64,000 nucleotides of DNA from Physcomitrium patens (GCF_000002425.4 NC_037261.1:248001-312000); one strand, 5' to 3'. Positions 1 through 10,780 are shown, counted from the stretch's first letter. Notes: generated by a model from the sequence alone, not told the origin. A program made the numbers and translations.

Positions 1-409
1 TAGCCAATTTCTCTACGGATTATATTATGAGGTAAAAAAATTAATGCTCAACTTATCTAATCCTCAAACATTGAATCAAGCAATTGACTTTGCTATGAAG
101 TATGATGATTACCTTTTTGAATTCCAATCTGAGAACCTTACAAGTAGACCTGAAGGTTACTATAATTCAATGGCAAGACCAACACCTCTTCAACACATAC
201 ATTGAGAAGTAGAGGATATGCAAATTGATATAGTTTGTTTCAAACTTCTTATTGAGCAAGAAAAGACTTGTCATCGTCAAGAAGGATTGTGCTTATATTG
301 TAGAGAATATAAGCACAATGTTCAACATTATCCAAAGAAGCTATGCAATCATAAAGTGAGGAGTACGGCGATCAAAGAAGATAACATGTCAAAAAATAAA
401 TTTGTCTAG
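1..409 (+). pseudogene. gag C-terminal part with defective zinc knuckle (copy A)
   Basis: The end of the capsid/nucleocapsid polyprotein, which packages element RNA. The knuckle CLYCREYKHNVQHY (about 286-327) fits C-x2-C-x4-H-x4-C except that the last Cys is Tyr, a G-to-A type change. An in-frame stop (TGA) lies near 204. Upstream, the typical gag phrase about a residue run NQAIDFAMKYDDYLFEFQ is readable. The gag start lies outside the window. Confidence 0.7.
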
Positions 410-423
410 CTACAATAGGGACC

Positions 424-1389
424 ATGCGGGTGGAACCTTGTACAATGCCTAGTGAAGGTCCTATCCTCTCCTCAAAACCCTCTCCATGTTTTACAATAAA
501 TGTTATTCTAGGACCTAAATATCTCAAAGCCTCTACCTTGCTAGATTCAAGAGCCTCAGCATGTTTTTTAGATGAAAAATTTGCTAAAAGATATAGCATA
601 TTTTTAATAAAGAAAACTAAACTTGTTCATGTAGAAATCATAGATAGTCATCCGTTGTCTTCAGGAGATATTACTCATAAAATCCTTCCTATAGAAATAG
701 CAATTAATGATGATAGTAGCTTTATAATATTTAATATCATTAGATCTCCTTCTAATCCAGTCATTTTAGGTTTATCATGGCTAGAAAAATATAATCCTAA
801 AATAGATTGGACTTCTCGTAGTCTTGATTTTTTTGAAAGTATAACTAAGAGTGTAGTTAATCAAGTAGAAAGTCATAAGTCTAGTATAATTAAACCTATA
901 TTTGTAGGTGCAAGTGCTTTCTTATATGCTACAAAAGAAGGATCACCTTGTGTTATTTATGTCACACCTGTTTCTATTGGTCGAAAGACTTCAAGTGGCA
1001 TTCCAAGCCAATATCAAGTTTTTCAAGATATATTTGAGAAAAAGAATGTGGATACTCTTTCAGAATATTATTCCTATGACTGCTCAATTGACCTTCAAGA
1101 AGGAACACAACTGCCATTTAGACCAATCTACAATTTATCTCAAAATGAGTTAGCTGAACTCGAGGAGTATATTGAAGAGAATTTGGCTAAGAACTTCATA
1201 AGCCATTTCAAATCTCCAACAGGAGCTCCAATTTTATTTGTGAAGAAAAAAGATGGATCCTTGTGGATGTCTATTGATTATCAAGGACTCAATAAAATCA
1301 CTATCAAAAATAGGTACTTGCTACCTTTGATATCTAGACTTCTTAATCAGTTGAAACAAGCTAAGATCTATACAAAAATAGATCTATGA
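424..1389 (+). pseudogene. Protease and N-terminal reverse transcriptase (copy A)
   Basis: A 321-codon open stretch. The first part is the retropepsin-like protease that would mature Gag-Pol. Its active-site triplet is Asp-Ser-Arg at 544-552 where the family has Asp-Ser/Thr-Gly, so the enzyme is probably dead. The usual hydrophobic G-L-S-W-L-E motif follows near 766-786. From about 1100 the reverse transcriptase palm begins, with [16 protein letters not shown] and the YLLPL motif. The frame closes at TGA 1387-1389, exactly where family members read Asp-Leu-Arg/Gln; the stop is explained by CGA (or CAA) decay. The same frame continues beyond. Confidence 0.82.
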
Positions 1390-1920
1390 AGAACATACAA
1401 TTTGGTATGCATCAAAAAAAGAGATGAATAGAAGACTATGTTTCGAACAAGGTATGGACATTTCAAATACAACATCATACCTTTTGGACTTACAAATGCA
1501 CCAACAATATTCCAACATCTAATGAATGATGTCTTTTGAGATTTTTTAGATGATTTTGTTGACTGTTATCTAGATGACATCTTAATCTATTCTAAGAATC
1601 CAGAAGAACATGAACTTCATGTTCGCCAAGTATTATAAAAACTAAATGATGCAGGACTCTATGCCAAGTTAGAAAAGTGTGTATTTCACACTATTTAAGT
1701 CGAATTCTAAGGATATATCATTTCAAATGATGGACTTATGATAGATCCTAAGAAAGTTCAAACTATTATGGATTGGAAGATCCCAAAAATGGTAAGAAAA
1801 ATCAAATGCTTTTTAGGATTTGCTAACTACTACCAGATCTTCATCAAAGACTTCTCTCAAGTTGTAGCTCCACTTACACGCTTGACTTGCAAAGACAAAC
1901 TTCAATAGAATTAAGAAATA
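1390..1920 (+). pseudogene. Reverse transcriptase palm/fingers remainder (copy A)
   Basis: Continues the preceding frame after its TGA. It contains the [13 protein letters not shown] motif (about 1480-1520) and the catalytic box YLDD at 1567-1578 with both aspartates intact. The family motif FLGFANYY follows near 1813-1836. Further stops occur at 1428, 1537, 1636, 1696 and 1708 (TAG, TGA, TAA), so no full-length polymerase can be made. Copies B and D have lost the YLDD aspartates, so this copy decayed differently. Confidence 0.82.
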
Positions 1921-2410
1921 AAAGTAGCATTTGAAGCTTTGAAGACAACATTTGTTTTTACATCAATCTTCTATCGCGTCAATTTTTCTAAGCCATTTTT
2001 TTATGGAAATAGACGCATGAGATTTTGCTTTGCGTGTTGTATTGTCACAAATGGAAACAGATGATAAACTTCACTCAATAGCTTTTCATTCTAGAAAATT
2101 TTCAGCAGTCGAGATCAACTACGAGATCCATGACAAAGAACTTCTTACAATGGCGGATTTGTTTCAAGAATGATGCCATTATCTAGAAGGTGCTTCTAAT
2201 CTAGTTACAATGTATACGGATCACAAGAACCTTGAATATTTTATGTTAGCACGTGTTTTGAATCATTGCCAAGCCCGATGGAGTATGTCTTTTGTCAAGA
2301 TTCGAATTCAAGATCACTTATCGACTAGGAAAACAACAAGGTTTGTGAGATGCATTCTCTCGATGATCTTATCTTGCACCAAAGGAAGGAGATGGTACTT
2401 TTGATTAACA
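1921..2410 (+). pseudogene. RNase H domain (copy A), frameshifted
   Basis: RNase H would remove the RNA strand during reverse transcription. A run of T near 1998-2004 carries one extra base, so the reading frame shifts just before the metal-binding region (MEIDA, then a stop, then [11 protein letters not shown]). The following [20 protein letters not shown] and the TDHKNLEYF motif (near 2218-2244) are typical of gypsy RNase H. The domain reads into a gypsy connector before the integrase. Confidence 0.78.
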
Positions 2411-2423
2411 ATGGGCAATTTTC

Positions 2424-3524
2424 TTGAAGCCAGAGCATCTTCATCTTCAAGCAATGAAATCAACACTAATTGTTGATTCAACTTTTATCAAGCAAATTGA
2501 GTCAAGTATGTCTTCTGATCCTCTTATTCGTGATATGAAGAGAAATCCTTCAAAGTCTCATGATACTCCCAAGTTTGAATTCAAGAAGAATCTACTATAT
2601 TTTGAGGGATGCCTATATGTTCCAAAAGGTGAAGCTCGATTACGTGTTCTTCAAGCTTGTCATGACTTTCCAGCAGCAAGACATTTTCGGTACAAAAAAA
2701 CTTTAGAACTAATATCCAAGGACTTTTGGTGGCCACAAATGTGGAAAGCAGTTGAAATTTTTGTATAATCTTGTGATGTTTACTCGAGATCAAAAACTCC
2801 TCGTCAACGACCTTACGGACTTCTTCAACTATTATCCATTCCAGAACAACCATGGTCTTTTATTTCTATGGATTTCATCACGAATCTTCAAATCTCAGGT
2901 TCTTATAACTCTATATTCGTGATAGTAGATCGTTTTACCAAGATGGCACATTTTATACTATGTACAAAATCTATCATATGTGAAAAAATATCTAAGCTCA
3001 TTCTTGACAATATCTATCTCTATCATGGATTACTTAAGGATATTATATCAGATAGGGAAACTCAATTTGTATCAAGATTCTAAAAGTGGATATAAAATTA
3101 TCTTCGGCATTCCATCTTCAAACTGATGGACAAATGGAGTGTGTTAATCAAGTTTTGGAGCAGTATTTAAGATGTATCATTATCTACCAATAAGATGATT
3201 GGACAACTCTTTTGCCATTAGCAGAGTTTGCTTATAATAACACGGTACATTCTTCTACTAAATAAACACCTTTCTTTGTTAATTATGGTTATCATCCATG
3301 ATTTGATACTTTTGACTTTTCAAAAGTTGATAATCCTACTGCGAAAGATTTGGCAATTCATTTATCAGAGCTACATGCAACAATGAAGGCGTAGTTAAAA
3401 AAAAACTCAAGAACAACAAAAGCTCAATGCGGATGTCTCTCAAAAAGAACAACCACCATTCCACACGGGTGATAAAGTATGGTTACTTCGTCACAATATC
3501 AAGACCATTTGTCCTTGTGACAAG
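2424..3524 (+). pseudogene. Integrase zinc-binding and catalytic core (copy A)
   Basis: The N-terminal zinc module reads HDFPAARHF, then FWWPQMWKAV, a stop (TAA 2766-2768, from CAA), then SCDVYSRSK, where the last Cys ligand has become Tyr. The catalytic core starts at MDFITNLQ (2868) and continues with VDRFTKMAHF and DIISDRETQF. After a TAA at 3081-3083 and a frameshift, the QTDGQMECVNQ segment gives the glutamate. All three D, D, E positions can be seen. Later stops near 3191, 3263 and 3301 confirm inactivation. Confidence 0.82.
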
Positions 3525-3893
3525 TTGGACTATCGAAGGCTTGGACCATTTTCTATTTTTACACAAATCAATCTAGTTGCATATCATTTACATCTATCAG
3601 AGTCAATGAAAATCAATCCAGTATTCCACGTGTCTCTTTTTGAACTATACAAGACAATGGACATACCAAAAAGAAGACAAGCTCCACTTCCTCCTATAGA
3701 AGTGGATAATAATGAAGAGTTTGAAGTAGAAGAAGTCTTAGATTCAAGGCAGCACTAAAATAAATTGGAATATCTTATCCATTGGCACAGATATGATATT
3801 AGTGAATGCACATGGGAGCAAGTAAAAAATCTTGTAAATGCAGCAAAGGTAGTGGAGGCTTTTCATTGACAACATCCATCAAAATTAAGATGA
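3525..3893 (+). pseudogene. Integrase GPF/Y module plus C-terminal chromodomain (copy A)
   Basis: The open stretch starts with DYRRLGPFSI, the GPF/Y motif at the end of gypsy integrases, followed by HPVFHVSL-like NPVFHVSLFELYK. From 3723 a chromodomain reads EVEEVLDSR, then LEYLIHWHRYDISECTWE, then FH and QHPSK. The order (acidic start, Tyr-Leu-Ile-x-Trp, Cys-Thr-Trp-Glu, terminal helix) is the standard chromodomain, which in chromoviruses targets integration to marked chromatin. It is interrupted by TAA (3756-3758) and TGA (near 3868). The same domain is readable in copies B and C. Confidence 0.8.
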
Positions 3894-4437
3894 AAATCTT
3901 CCTTATAAAAGAAATAAGATCTAGGCAAGATAACATTCTACTTTCAATCCTTGTTTGTAGCTTCTTTGTAATTGTGATGCTCAAGAGATGGAGAACCAAC
4001 AACCGGCAGATTCGACTGAAGAGCCTTCATTTGTTGATCTGTCGGATGAGACATTATGATTGTCACAACCTTCAAGACGATACAATCGAGATAAAGATCT
4101 TCAAAAATGACATGTTCTTCTTTGAATAGATGGCGAGATATAACGCATTTGATATCACGACCTTGGAAGGGACTCATGATGTTTGGTGATTTTACTAGAA
4201 GTAGAAACAACTTCTGATGGTATTCCAAATATTTTATTCGAAGGAAATTATGAAGGCCTCAACAATGATCAAATAATTGGATGGTCTTCCTACCCTGGTA
4301 TGAGATACTATCGATGGTTGAGAGGTCCTATCAATCATCTTCGAAGAGAACAAAGATCATAGTATGTGGCAAATACAATTTGTCGCATCATAGATTTCTT
4401 CAACATATGATTATCGCTCCTCGTCGAACTCATCCCT
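3894..4437 (+). other. Conserved region between chromodomain and polypurine tract (copy A)
   Basis: About 540 bases that belong to no standard gypsy domain, yet are recognisable in copies B (28375-28876) and C (minus, about 19700-20240). One frame reads LFEGNYEGLNNDQIIGW and WLRGPINHLRREQRS; another reads HYDCHNLQDDTIEIKIFKND. Copies match in either frame, so coding cannot be proved from similarity alone. It could be an extra small ORF or a long 3' untranslated segment of the element. Confidence 0.55.
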
Positions 4438-4451
4438 AGAAGGGAGGGTAA
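4438..4451 (+). other. Polypurine tract next to 3' LTR (copy A)
   Basis: The purine run AGAAGGGAGGG plus TAA directly precedes the LTR start TGTCATGG. In LTR retroelements this is the primer site for plus-strand DNA. Copy B has AAAAAGGGGAG at the equivalent place, and copy C a purine-only version (AGAAGAAAAGA) on the minus strand. Confidence 0.7.
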
Positions 4452-5010
4452 TGTCATGGACATACACACGTAAGCCAATAATTACATGTATAAATAGGTA
4501 GAAGTAAATAAAAGTAGGTAAAAGTAAGTTAATTCTATAATATTTGGTATAGAAGCTTCCTAAAAGCTTCATAGACACTGCTTTGACTTTATAGGTGTCT
4601 TTAATTGACTTTTTGGATTAGAAACATGGTCAATAAGTTGGCCATGTCGCACACATGTTGTTAGCCTGAAGACCAAGCTAATTATATGGCCCGCATGTAG
4701 AAAAACTTGCCTTGTAAGTCAAGGCATGTATCCTACAAAGTCAACACATATTGGATGTCCTATAGAATGTCACCACGTAGCCCCTAGTTAGATTGTATAT
4801 ATAGAGACAAGAGTGAAGCCTTCTTCACTCTTGTCAACTCTTTTTTTGCTTTGAGTGTAGTTTCAAGGGTCTCAAGTTTTCTTGGCTTTTGGCAATAGCC
4901 ATTCTAGTTTCTTTCTTATATATATATATATATATATATGTCAAATTATTTCTATTTTTTCATCTTTCTATGAGAGAAGTCTCACTTATTTATTTATCTT
5001 TATCCTATTT
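4452..5010 (+). repeat. 3' LTR of L1 copy A
   Basis: Starts TGTCATGGACATAC right after the polypurine tract. It shares long stretches with the LTRs of copies B, C and D, including a segment near 4800-4930 (AGAGTGAAGCCTTCTTCACTC, then GCCATTCTAGTTTC). The right end is uncertain because A and B share a different 3' third from C and D. A (TA)n run sits at about 4917-4939. Confidence 0.7.
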
Positions 5011-6540
5011 TTGTCGTTGAAAATACTTCAACTTTAAGTACCTATATTTTTTTTGAATAAATTCCAAATCACAAAAATTTGTCACCAAAACTATAGTCAA
5101 AAATCTTAATTTAATAATTTTAGCCTCTAAAATTTGAATGACCTCAAAAGAGTAACCTTAATTCCTAATAAGGCCTTAGATAGCATCCTTAAGCCCATTG
5201 GGTATGGTTTTTTGCAAATAAGAATGGAGATTTTCATCATCTATCTCCATTCATCCATATGGATGCTATAATTTCTCTTTTTGCTACCAAAATCCTTCTT
5301 CAATCCTTTTTTTATAAGTTCTATATAATATATGCTCTAAATATCAATTAAAAGGAATAAAATAAGACTTCAAGGATCACCAATTTCTAACAAAGGTAAC
5401 TCTAAATGTATAAAAGTTACTACTAATTAAACCAACTTCAATAGTTATTATGAAAAGAAAATAAAGTTATATAAATTCTAATAAAAGCCTTTTTAAACAA
5501 CCTCTTTTTGGGGTAGTAATTTATCTACATCTTATAATCAACAAAAATCCACTAATATGGCTCTCACCATGTTGTCTAATATATTATATATTAAACATAT
5601 ATACACATTATTTTCACATGGTAGCCAAACCACAACATGAAATCTTTCTTTTCTAAACCTATGTATCCTCTAATATGCACCAAAAAGAATTAAAGTTGTC
5701 ATTGGCATCACATTACCTCCTTAGCATTATATTCTTCGAGATCCATATCTTCTTCATTTATAATTAAATCATATCTTTTCCAGTACCTTTACCTGTTATA
5801 TCTTGATTCCATTGCTTAAAAACTTTTATATATTTTTTAACAATTGGAACTTTAAGGTATATTTTATCTAACTCCGTGAACCATTGAATTGACTTATTTT
5901 GATTTTTAGTAAAAAAAACGTACTTATTGTGCTTAAAATATAAATTTTGTGAATTAATATTAGAATTTTAAGAAAAAATAGAAAATAGATTGTTAGTAGT
6001 AGACATGCATTCTAGGATATAGTTTAGTAAGAAAAATACCATAAAGAATATATTTTTTTAGTTAGTTAATAGTGAAATAATTATGAAGGAAGTAGTCTTG
6101 GTGTCAAAAAGAAAAAAGAAAATCTAGTGAGGTTTAATTATGATGGTTTTGAAGATTTTTTCTAAATTCAACAAATCCAAGCAACAAAGTGGTTCTTCTA
6201 ATTTATGGAAGCCTTTCAAATGCATTGGAGGCATTGGATGTACCATGTGGAATGAAGAAAACAAGATCAGCAGTCTTTCAAAATACAAGTAGAGCAATGA
6301 AATTCTCATTTTTTAAAGAATTTTACAAAAATTGCCAAAATTCTTATAAGTAAAAAAAACCTTCATAAAAGTTACAAATGAGCATAGATTTAGGCATGTG
6401 AGTAGTCAATCTTAGTATAAAAAGATATTTTAAACACAATGGCTAAGTTAGATATATCAAAAAGTATATATATATATATATATATATATTTTCTACTTAT
6501 AAGAGCCATCAACCTTGATTACGAAATTAGCCTCTTTTCT
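5011..6540. repeat. AT-rich LTR-like debris, no gene; includes a 156-bp repeat copy
   Basis: No supportable coding region. Bases 5050-5640 resemble the LTR-like block at 52.6-53.8 kb in wording and order. Bases 5485-5640 are nearly identical to 15851-16006 (direct orientation, starting AAGCCTTTTTAAACAACCTC). A (TA)n microsatellite lies at about 6464-6489. Confidence 0.45.
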
Positions 6541-8020
6541 CTCTTATTATGAAGGCCATAGATTTACCTTAGGAATCTTAGAGATCAAGGGTGGAGATGT
6601 GGGCGCCCTTCCATAAGCCACCACTCAATTGTATATGAGTGGCTTTGTTTTTCCAAGCCCCTTTTCTCTCTTTTTTTGATTAACGGCAAAATTATGTCAA
6701 TTTATGGCTTTAATCCTAAACTTAATCTCATTTTGATTTTTAACTTTTATTGTGAACCTTTTGAGCGTGTGTGCATGGATTTTGAGTAGTGAATGATGGT
6801 TCTTAGGTCTTAAAACATACTTCATTGTGGTAGATAGCTCCCTCGGCCTCCCAAATATACAAAGGGTTTCAAGAGCCTCGGATTTTCTTCAATCAATCAT
6901 TCAGATCATGTAGTTTGAATGTAAATTCTTTTATAGTTGTAGCTTTTGGTGTTAGTTTTTCAACAACTTATTGTTCACTTAATTCAAAATAAGGATAAAT
7001 GTTTGGTGAATTTTTAAGTGTGAGGGGAGTTGGTTGCTTAGCAGTTTAGATCACCTAATTTTGACAAGACATTTCTTAGTGCCTTTGAATTGGATTATTG
7101 TGAAAGTTTAGAGAATAAGTGCAACTCTAAGCTGAGCTTCTAGTGACATAATTTTTTATCAAATTTGAAGATGAATTGATTTTTAAATGAATTTTTAAAT
7201 AGAGGGAGGTTGCATGCCGTGGCAGTCTTAGTAATTCAACATTGGAAGATCATTTCTCACGGCTCAGATATTGGATTGAGTTAAAAGTTGTTGGAGCAGG
7301 AGCACCTTCAAGTTAAATTTGAAAAAACCAAAAAAAAATTCAATTGGATATCATCACGATTTTTGGAAATTTTTGGGGTAGAAGGAGGTTGCTGCCTCAA
7401 TTCTTGGACGTTATTAAGGTAACTTCGTTTTTTTCTCTCTTTAGTTATATTTTTACTTTTATTTTTTTAATAACTTGTAATTTCTATATGTCAACTTTTA
7501 ACTCTTAGCTTATTTTAATTTTTATTTAATTTTAATTTTAAATTTTAAATTTTAAATTTTTATCTTAATTTTTTAACTTAATTTTTTTATTTTTACTTTT
7601 GATTTTTACTTAAGATTTTACCTTTACTATGGATTAAGGATAATAAATTAATTAATAAATTTTACCATTATTTATTTAAGAAATAATTATATATATATTT
7701 TTAAAATAATAAAGTAATAAAAAAATAAAAACAACCTAAAAAAATAAAATAATAAATTTAAAATAAAATAAAAAATTAAAACTAAATTATCTAATTAGAA
7801 TTAAAAGAATGAGCTATTTTGCATGAAGTTTAAGAAGTGAATCATCATTATGAATATGAATAATTTTAGGAGGTTTGATTAATAACTTGATATTTTAAGA
7901 CAAACAAATAATGATTGGATTAGAAGTTAAATAATAGCTTTATTTTTAAATTCACATAGTTAATTCACTTATTGTGAGTTAGAATAAACTTCTAATTAGT
8001 GGAGGTTTATTTTAGCTCAC
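6541..8020 (+). repeat. LTR-like region with degenerate tandem units of about 180 bp
   Basis: Bases about 6880-7420 contain roughly three diverged units with landmarks near 7011, 7191 and 7369 (TTTTTAAGTGTGAGGGGAG, TTTTTAAATAGAGGGAGG, TTTTTGGGGTAGAAGGAGG). The first unit starts CTCGGATTTTCTTCAATCA and matches the better preserved repeats at 15511-15850. Bases 7421-7990 are A/T-only low complexity. Near 8000-8030 a degraded LTR end and primer-site-like sequence parallels the one at 15.28 kb. Confidence 0.45.
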
Positions 8021-8420
8021 ATTCTTGAAGCATTTGCTAGAAGGTAGTAATTGTGAGATCACTTTAAAAAATTTGTAGTATTTTTTATTTTTAATCATTA
8101 CTTAGATTTATATCGTATTCTTGTTTTTATACAAAAGTGATGTCTTTTAAAGACAAACTTCCAGATAAAAGATGATTGTGTGCTTAAGAATAAGGTATAT
8201 TTGCTATGGTAAGAGAACTCTTAGTCTGTCCTATTTTGACAAATAGCCCCATATGATGCGCCATGTCTGAGCTCAAAATAATGCACCAAAATTATATATA
8301 CTTAATTTTTGGTGTTTTTACAAGATATAGTATTATTTATTTATTAAATGTGAGAAATTAGAGATTGTTAGAAAAAAATGAAGTTAGTTATAGTCGAGGT
8401 ATGGTAGAAAATGATAGAAA

Positions 8421-8590
8421 GTTATTCCACTCTTGAAGCCACAAGTGATGTTGAAGGAAGAAGATGAAGAATTACTCTATGCTTGAAGTCAGAAGTGATG
8501 GTGAGGGAAGAAGATAGAGAAATGCTTTGCTCTTAAAGCCACAATTGATGGTGAAGGAAGAAGACGGAGAGCTATTCTATTCTTCAATCA
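8421..8590. repeat. 50-bp minisatellite, a little over three units
   Basis: Units begin at 8421, 8471, 8521 and (partial) 8571, exactly 50 bases apart. Each has the core GTGATG(G/T)T, then GA(A/G)GGAAGAAGA. No recognised function. The surrounding 8021-9290 holds no recognisable gene. Confidence 0.8.
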
Positions 8591-9295
8591 TTACTTCTAT
8601 GACAACAAATCAAGTTGTTTTCTAGAGAATCTCTTCCAAAGGTTAATATTTCTAAGTTAATAAATTCTTTTGAAGATGTTTTGGCTAATTAAGTTATTAG
8701 GGATTAAAAATCTAAGCATTGATTGAAATCCATGGTGATTTTTCATCACCTTGTGGCAAATGGATGCCAACCATTGGTCCTTTTTATAAAAAGCATTAGT
8801 TGGAGATCATGGAGATGTAGGTTGACTTCTTAATGACATGTTGTATTAATTGCATGGATTAGCTAGTAGAAAGGTTCTTAAATTAGTTTTTACTTATAAG
8901 TTACCGACAATGGTAATTGTCGATAAATACCTTGAGGGCTTGGGTATATAAGGCCCTCTCAAAGCCTTGTTCTCTCTCTCACACCTTTGGTTTGAGTCTT
9001 TGGTAAGGATAGCCCGTTGAGGCACCAAAGAGTTGTAGTATTTTTATTTGATATAAACTTATATTATAATTTGTTTGTTCCATATCTTTTCTGGTCTTCT
9101 TGGAGATCACTATTAATGGGATTATTTTCTTGTTTAGACATGTCCATTGTATAGGAAAAAAAGAATTAGTAAGGTTAGGTGAAAGAATCATTAAATTTGG
9201 AATTGAATTAAAAAAGTTATGAGGGTTTGAAGTTGGGAGGTTTTTTTTTGTTGCTGCTATTGCTCTGCCCTAGTGGTGGCTCCTGCTGCTGTTCT

Positions 9296-9510
9296 ATTCT
9301 TGTGCTGTTTCATCTAGCTATGCCTATTTTAATCCAACTGTGCAGTTTCTATCCAACAGCGTTGTTTTCATCCAATTATACTGTTTCCATCCCAACTAAG
9401 CTTGTTTTCATCTGACTATGATGTTTCTATCCCAACTGAGCCTGTTTTCATCTAGCAGCACTGTTTCGGTTTAGCAATGCATGTTTTCATCCAATTGCTT
9501 GTTCTATCCA
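9296..9510. repeat. Degenerate minisatellite with about 20-bp half units
   Basis: Alternating TGTTTC(C/T)ATCCCAACTGAGC and TGTTTTCATCCAACTATG words repeat at about 20-bp (40-bp paired) spacing. A poly-T run follows at about 9538-9553. A short hydrophobic open frame at 9227-9415 runs into it but looks like a by-product of the repeat. Confidence 0.65.
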
Positions 9511-9789
9511 TTTTTTTCTCATTTGAATACTTTTTAATTTTTTTTTTTTTTTTCTTATTTTATTTTTTATCACTTGTTCTAAATTAAATGGTAACCATTG
9601 TTGGAAGGGACTATTTAGATAATTATAAATTGATTGATTAACTAATCAACCATTAAAATAATCTCACAATTAATCTCTATTACCTTTTAAACTTTTTTTG
9701 AAGTTATTTTTTCTCTTAAAATAAAGTAGCAAGGATTTATAGCTCACAAACTCCTTTAATACATATGTACTGTTATATAGAACATTTAC

Positions 9790-10038
9790 AACTACATAAG
9801 GCCCAAACCAATGTTTTGAATTTTTTTATAAGGTATTGTGTTGGTTATTCAAACTATTGTTATAAATAAGTACCCAATTACTTTCATAAATTTCTTGTGG
9901 CCTTAATTGATGCCGCTTATCAAATCTAGCTTTGTTTTTTAAGCGTGCTTCTTTCAACTTTACAATTGCTTTTTCTATGTCCTTAAGTCTCTTCTCTAAC
10001 TGACAAATTTGAAATACAAGAAGTTCTTCTTTAGACAT
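9790..10038 (-). pseudogene. C-terminal tail of L2 integrase
   Basis: Contains KARFDKRHQLRP, then NSLNNQHNTL, a stop and KHWFGPYVV, the typical end of gypsy integrases (a helix rich in Lys/Arg, then the R/KW-GPY motif). It lies just downstream of the catalytic core and marks the 3' end of the coding part of this element. Confidence 0.65.
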
Positions 10039-10149
10039 ATTGTCTTGCTAAGGTAAAAAACTCCAAGTAGATATTTATTATTCAATTGGCATAATAGGCT
10101 TTTGTCATTGTATCAATTTTGCTGACATATATCTAGCCACTGAACTATT

Positions 10150-10780
10150 AGTAGTATGGACAACTTATAGAGCAAATGATAATATTCTTGGCCATTCTTT
10201 TGTTTTTTCTTTGTAGGCTTTAACAATGGCTTTTACTATTGGAGGATGATCTCGTTTACTTTCAGCATTACTTTTGAGATTATATGCTATTGTAAGTGTA
10301 AGATTGATTCCACATCTTTTAAAAAATTCTCTTTCTTTATGTGCATCCAACTCTCCACGATCAGCAATAATCTTTCCAATATATTCGTATCTACTAACCA
10401 CATCTTTTAAAAAAAATCTACAAACTCTTTTAGTGGATTTTGTATGTACTGCTCTACCTTCTATTTGATTAAATAAATCTTCTCATGCCAAAATAAAGTA
10501 CCACATTTGCCATAATTCCATAGGCATAGTAACTAGATCCATAACCTGCTTATAATATATTATAAGAGGATATGTGGGAAGCAACTCATCTCTATGTCAA
10601 ATTTCCAAATATATTTGACAAGTTTGGTATGATTCTACAAACTTTATCACATCTCTATACATATTATGCCACCAATATCTTTCTTTAAGCTTATTAAAAG
10701 TGGCATAAATATCTCTATGAGCCATCTACAAACTATCATGAAATTCCTAAATCAATTGTCTTTGCATTTCTTTCTTATAA
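10150..10780 (-). pseudogene. L2 integrase zinc module and catalytic core
   Basis: On the minus strand, MAHRDIYATFNKLKERYWW and then FVESYQTCQ (about 10618-10725) form the zinc module; the first Cys of the terminal pair is Tyr. The core reads YIGKIIADRGELDA and then FFKRCGINLTLTIAYN (10300-10400), with the aspartate of ADRG preserved and NAESKRDHPPIVKAIVKA after it. The segment is open from 10401 to 10165 and broken elsewhere. Confidence 0.72.

Larger units (their letters stand above)
1..5010 (+). mobile_element. L1 copy A: chromodomain Ty3/gypsy retrotransposon, 5' part cut by window edge
   Basis: Degenerate element reading left to right: end of gag with zinc knuckle, aspartic protease, reverse transcriptase, RNase H, integrase with GPF motif, chromodomain, polypurine tract and 3' LTR. 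This domain order (integrase after RNase H, C-terminal chromodomain) is that of chromoviruses in the Ty3/gypsy class. It is the best preserved of five copies of this family in the window (A, B, C, D, E). Several in-frame stops and at least one frameshift near 2000 show that it is dead. Confidence 0.88.

Noticed and set aside
3944..4228. Antisense gene in the post-chromodomain region
   Set aside because: 94-codon minus-strand frame has no motif, and its counterpart in copies B and C was not seen to stay open.
9227..9415. Small plus-strand frame with a leucine-rich hydrophobic start resembling a signal peptide
   Set aside because: Runs into the 20-bp minisatellite; composition explained by T-rich repeat; no support as a gene.
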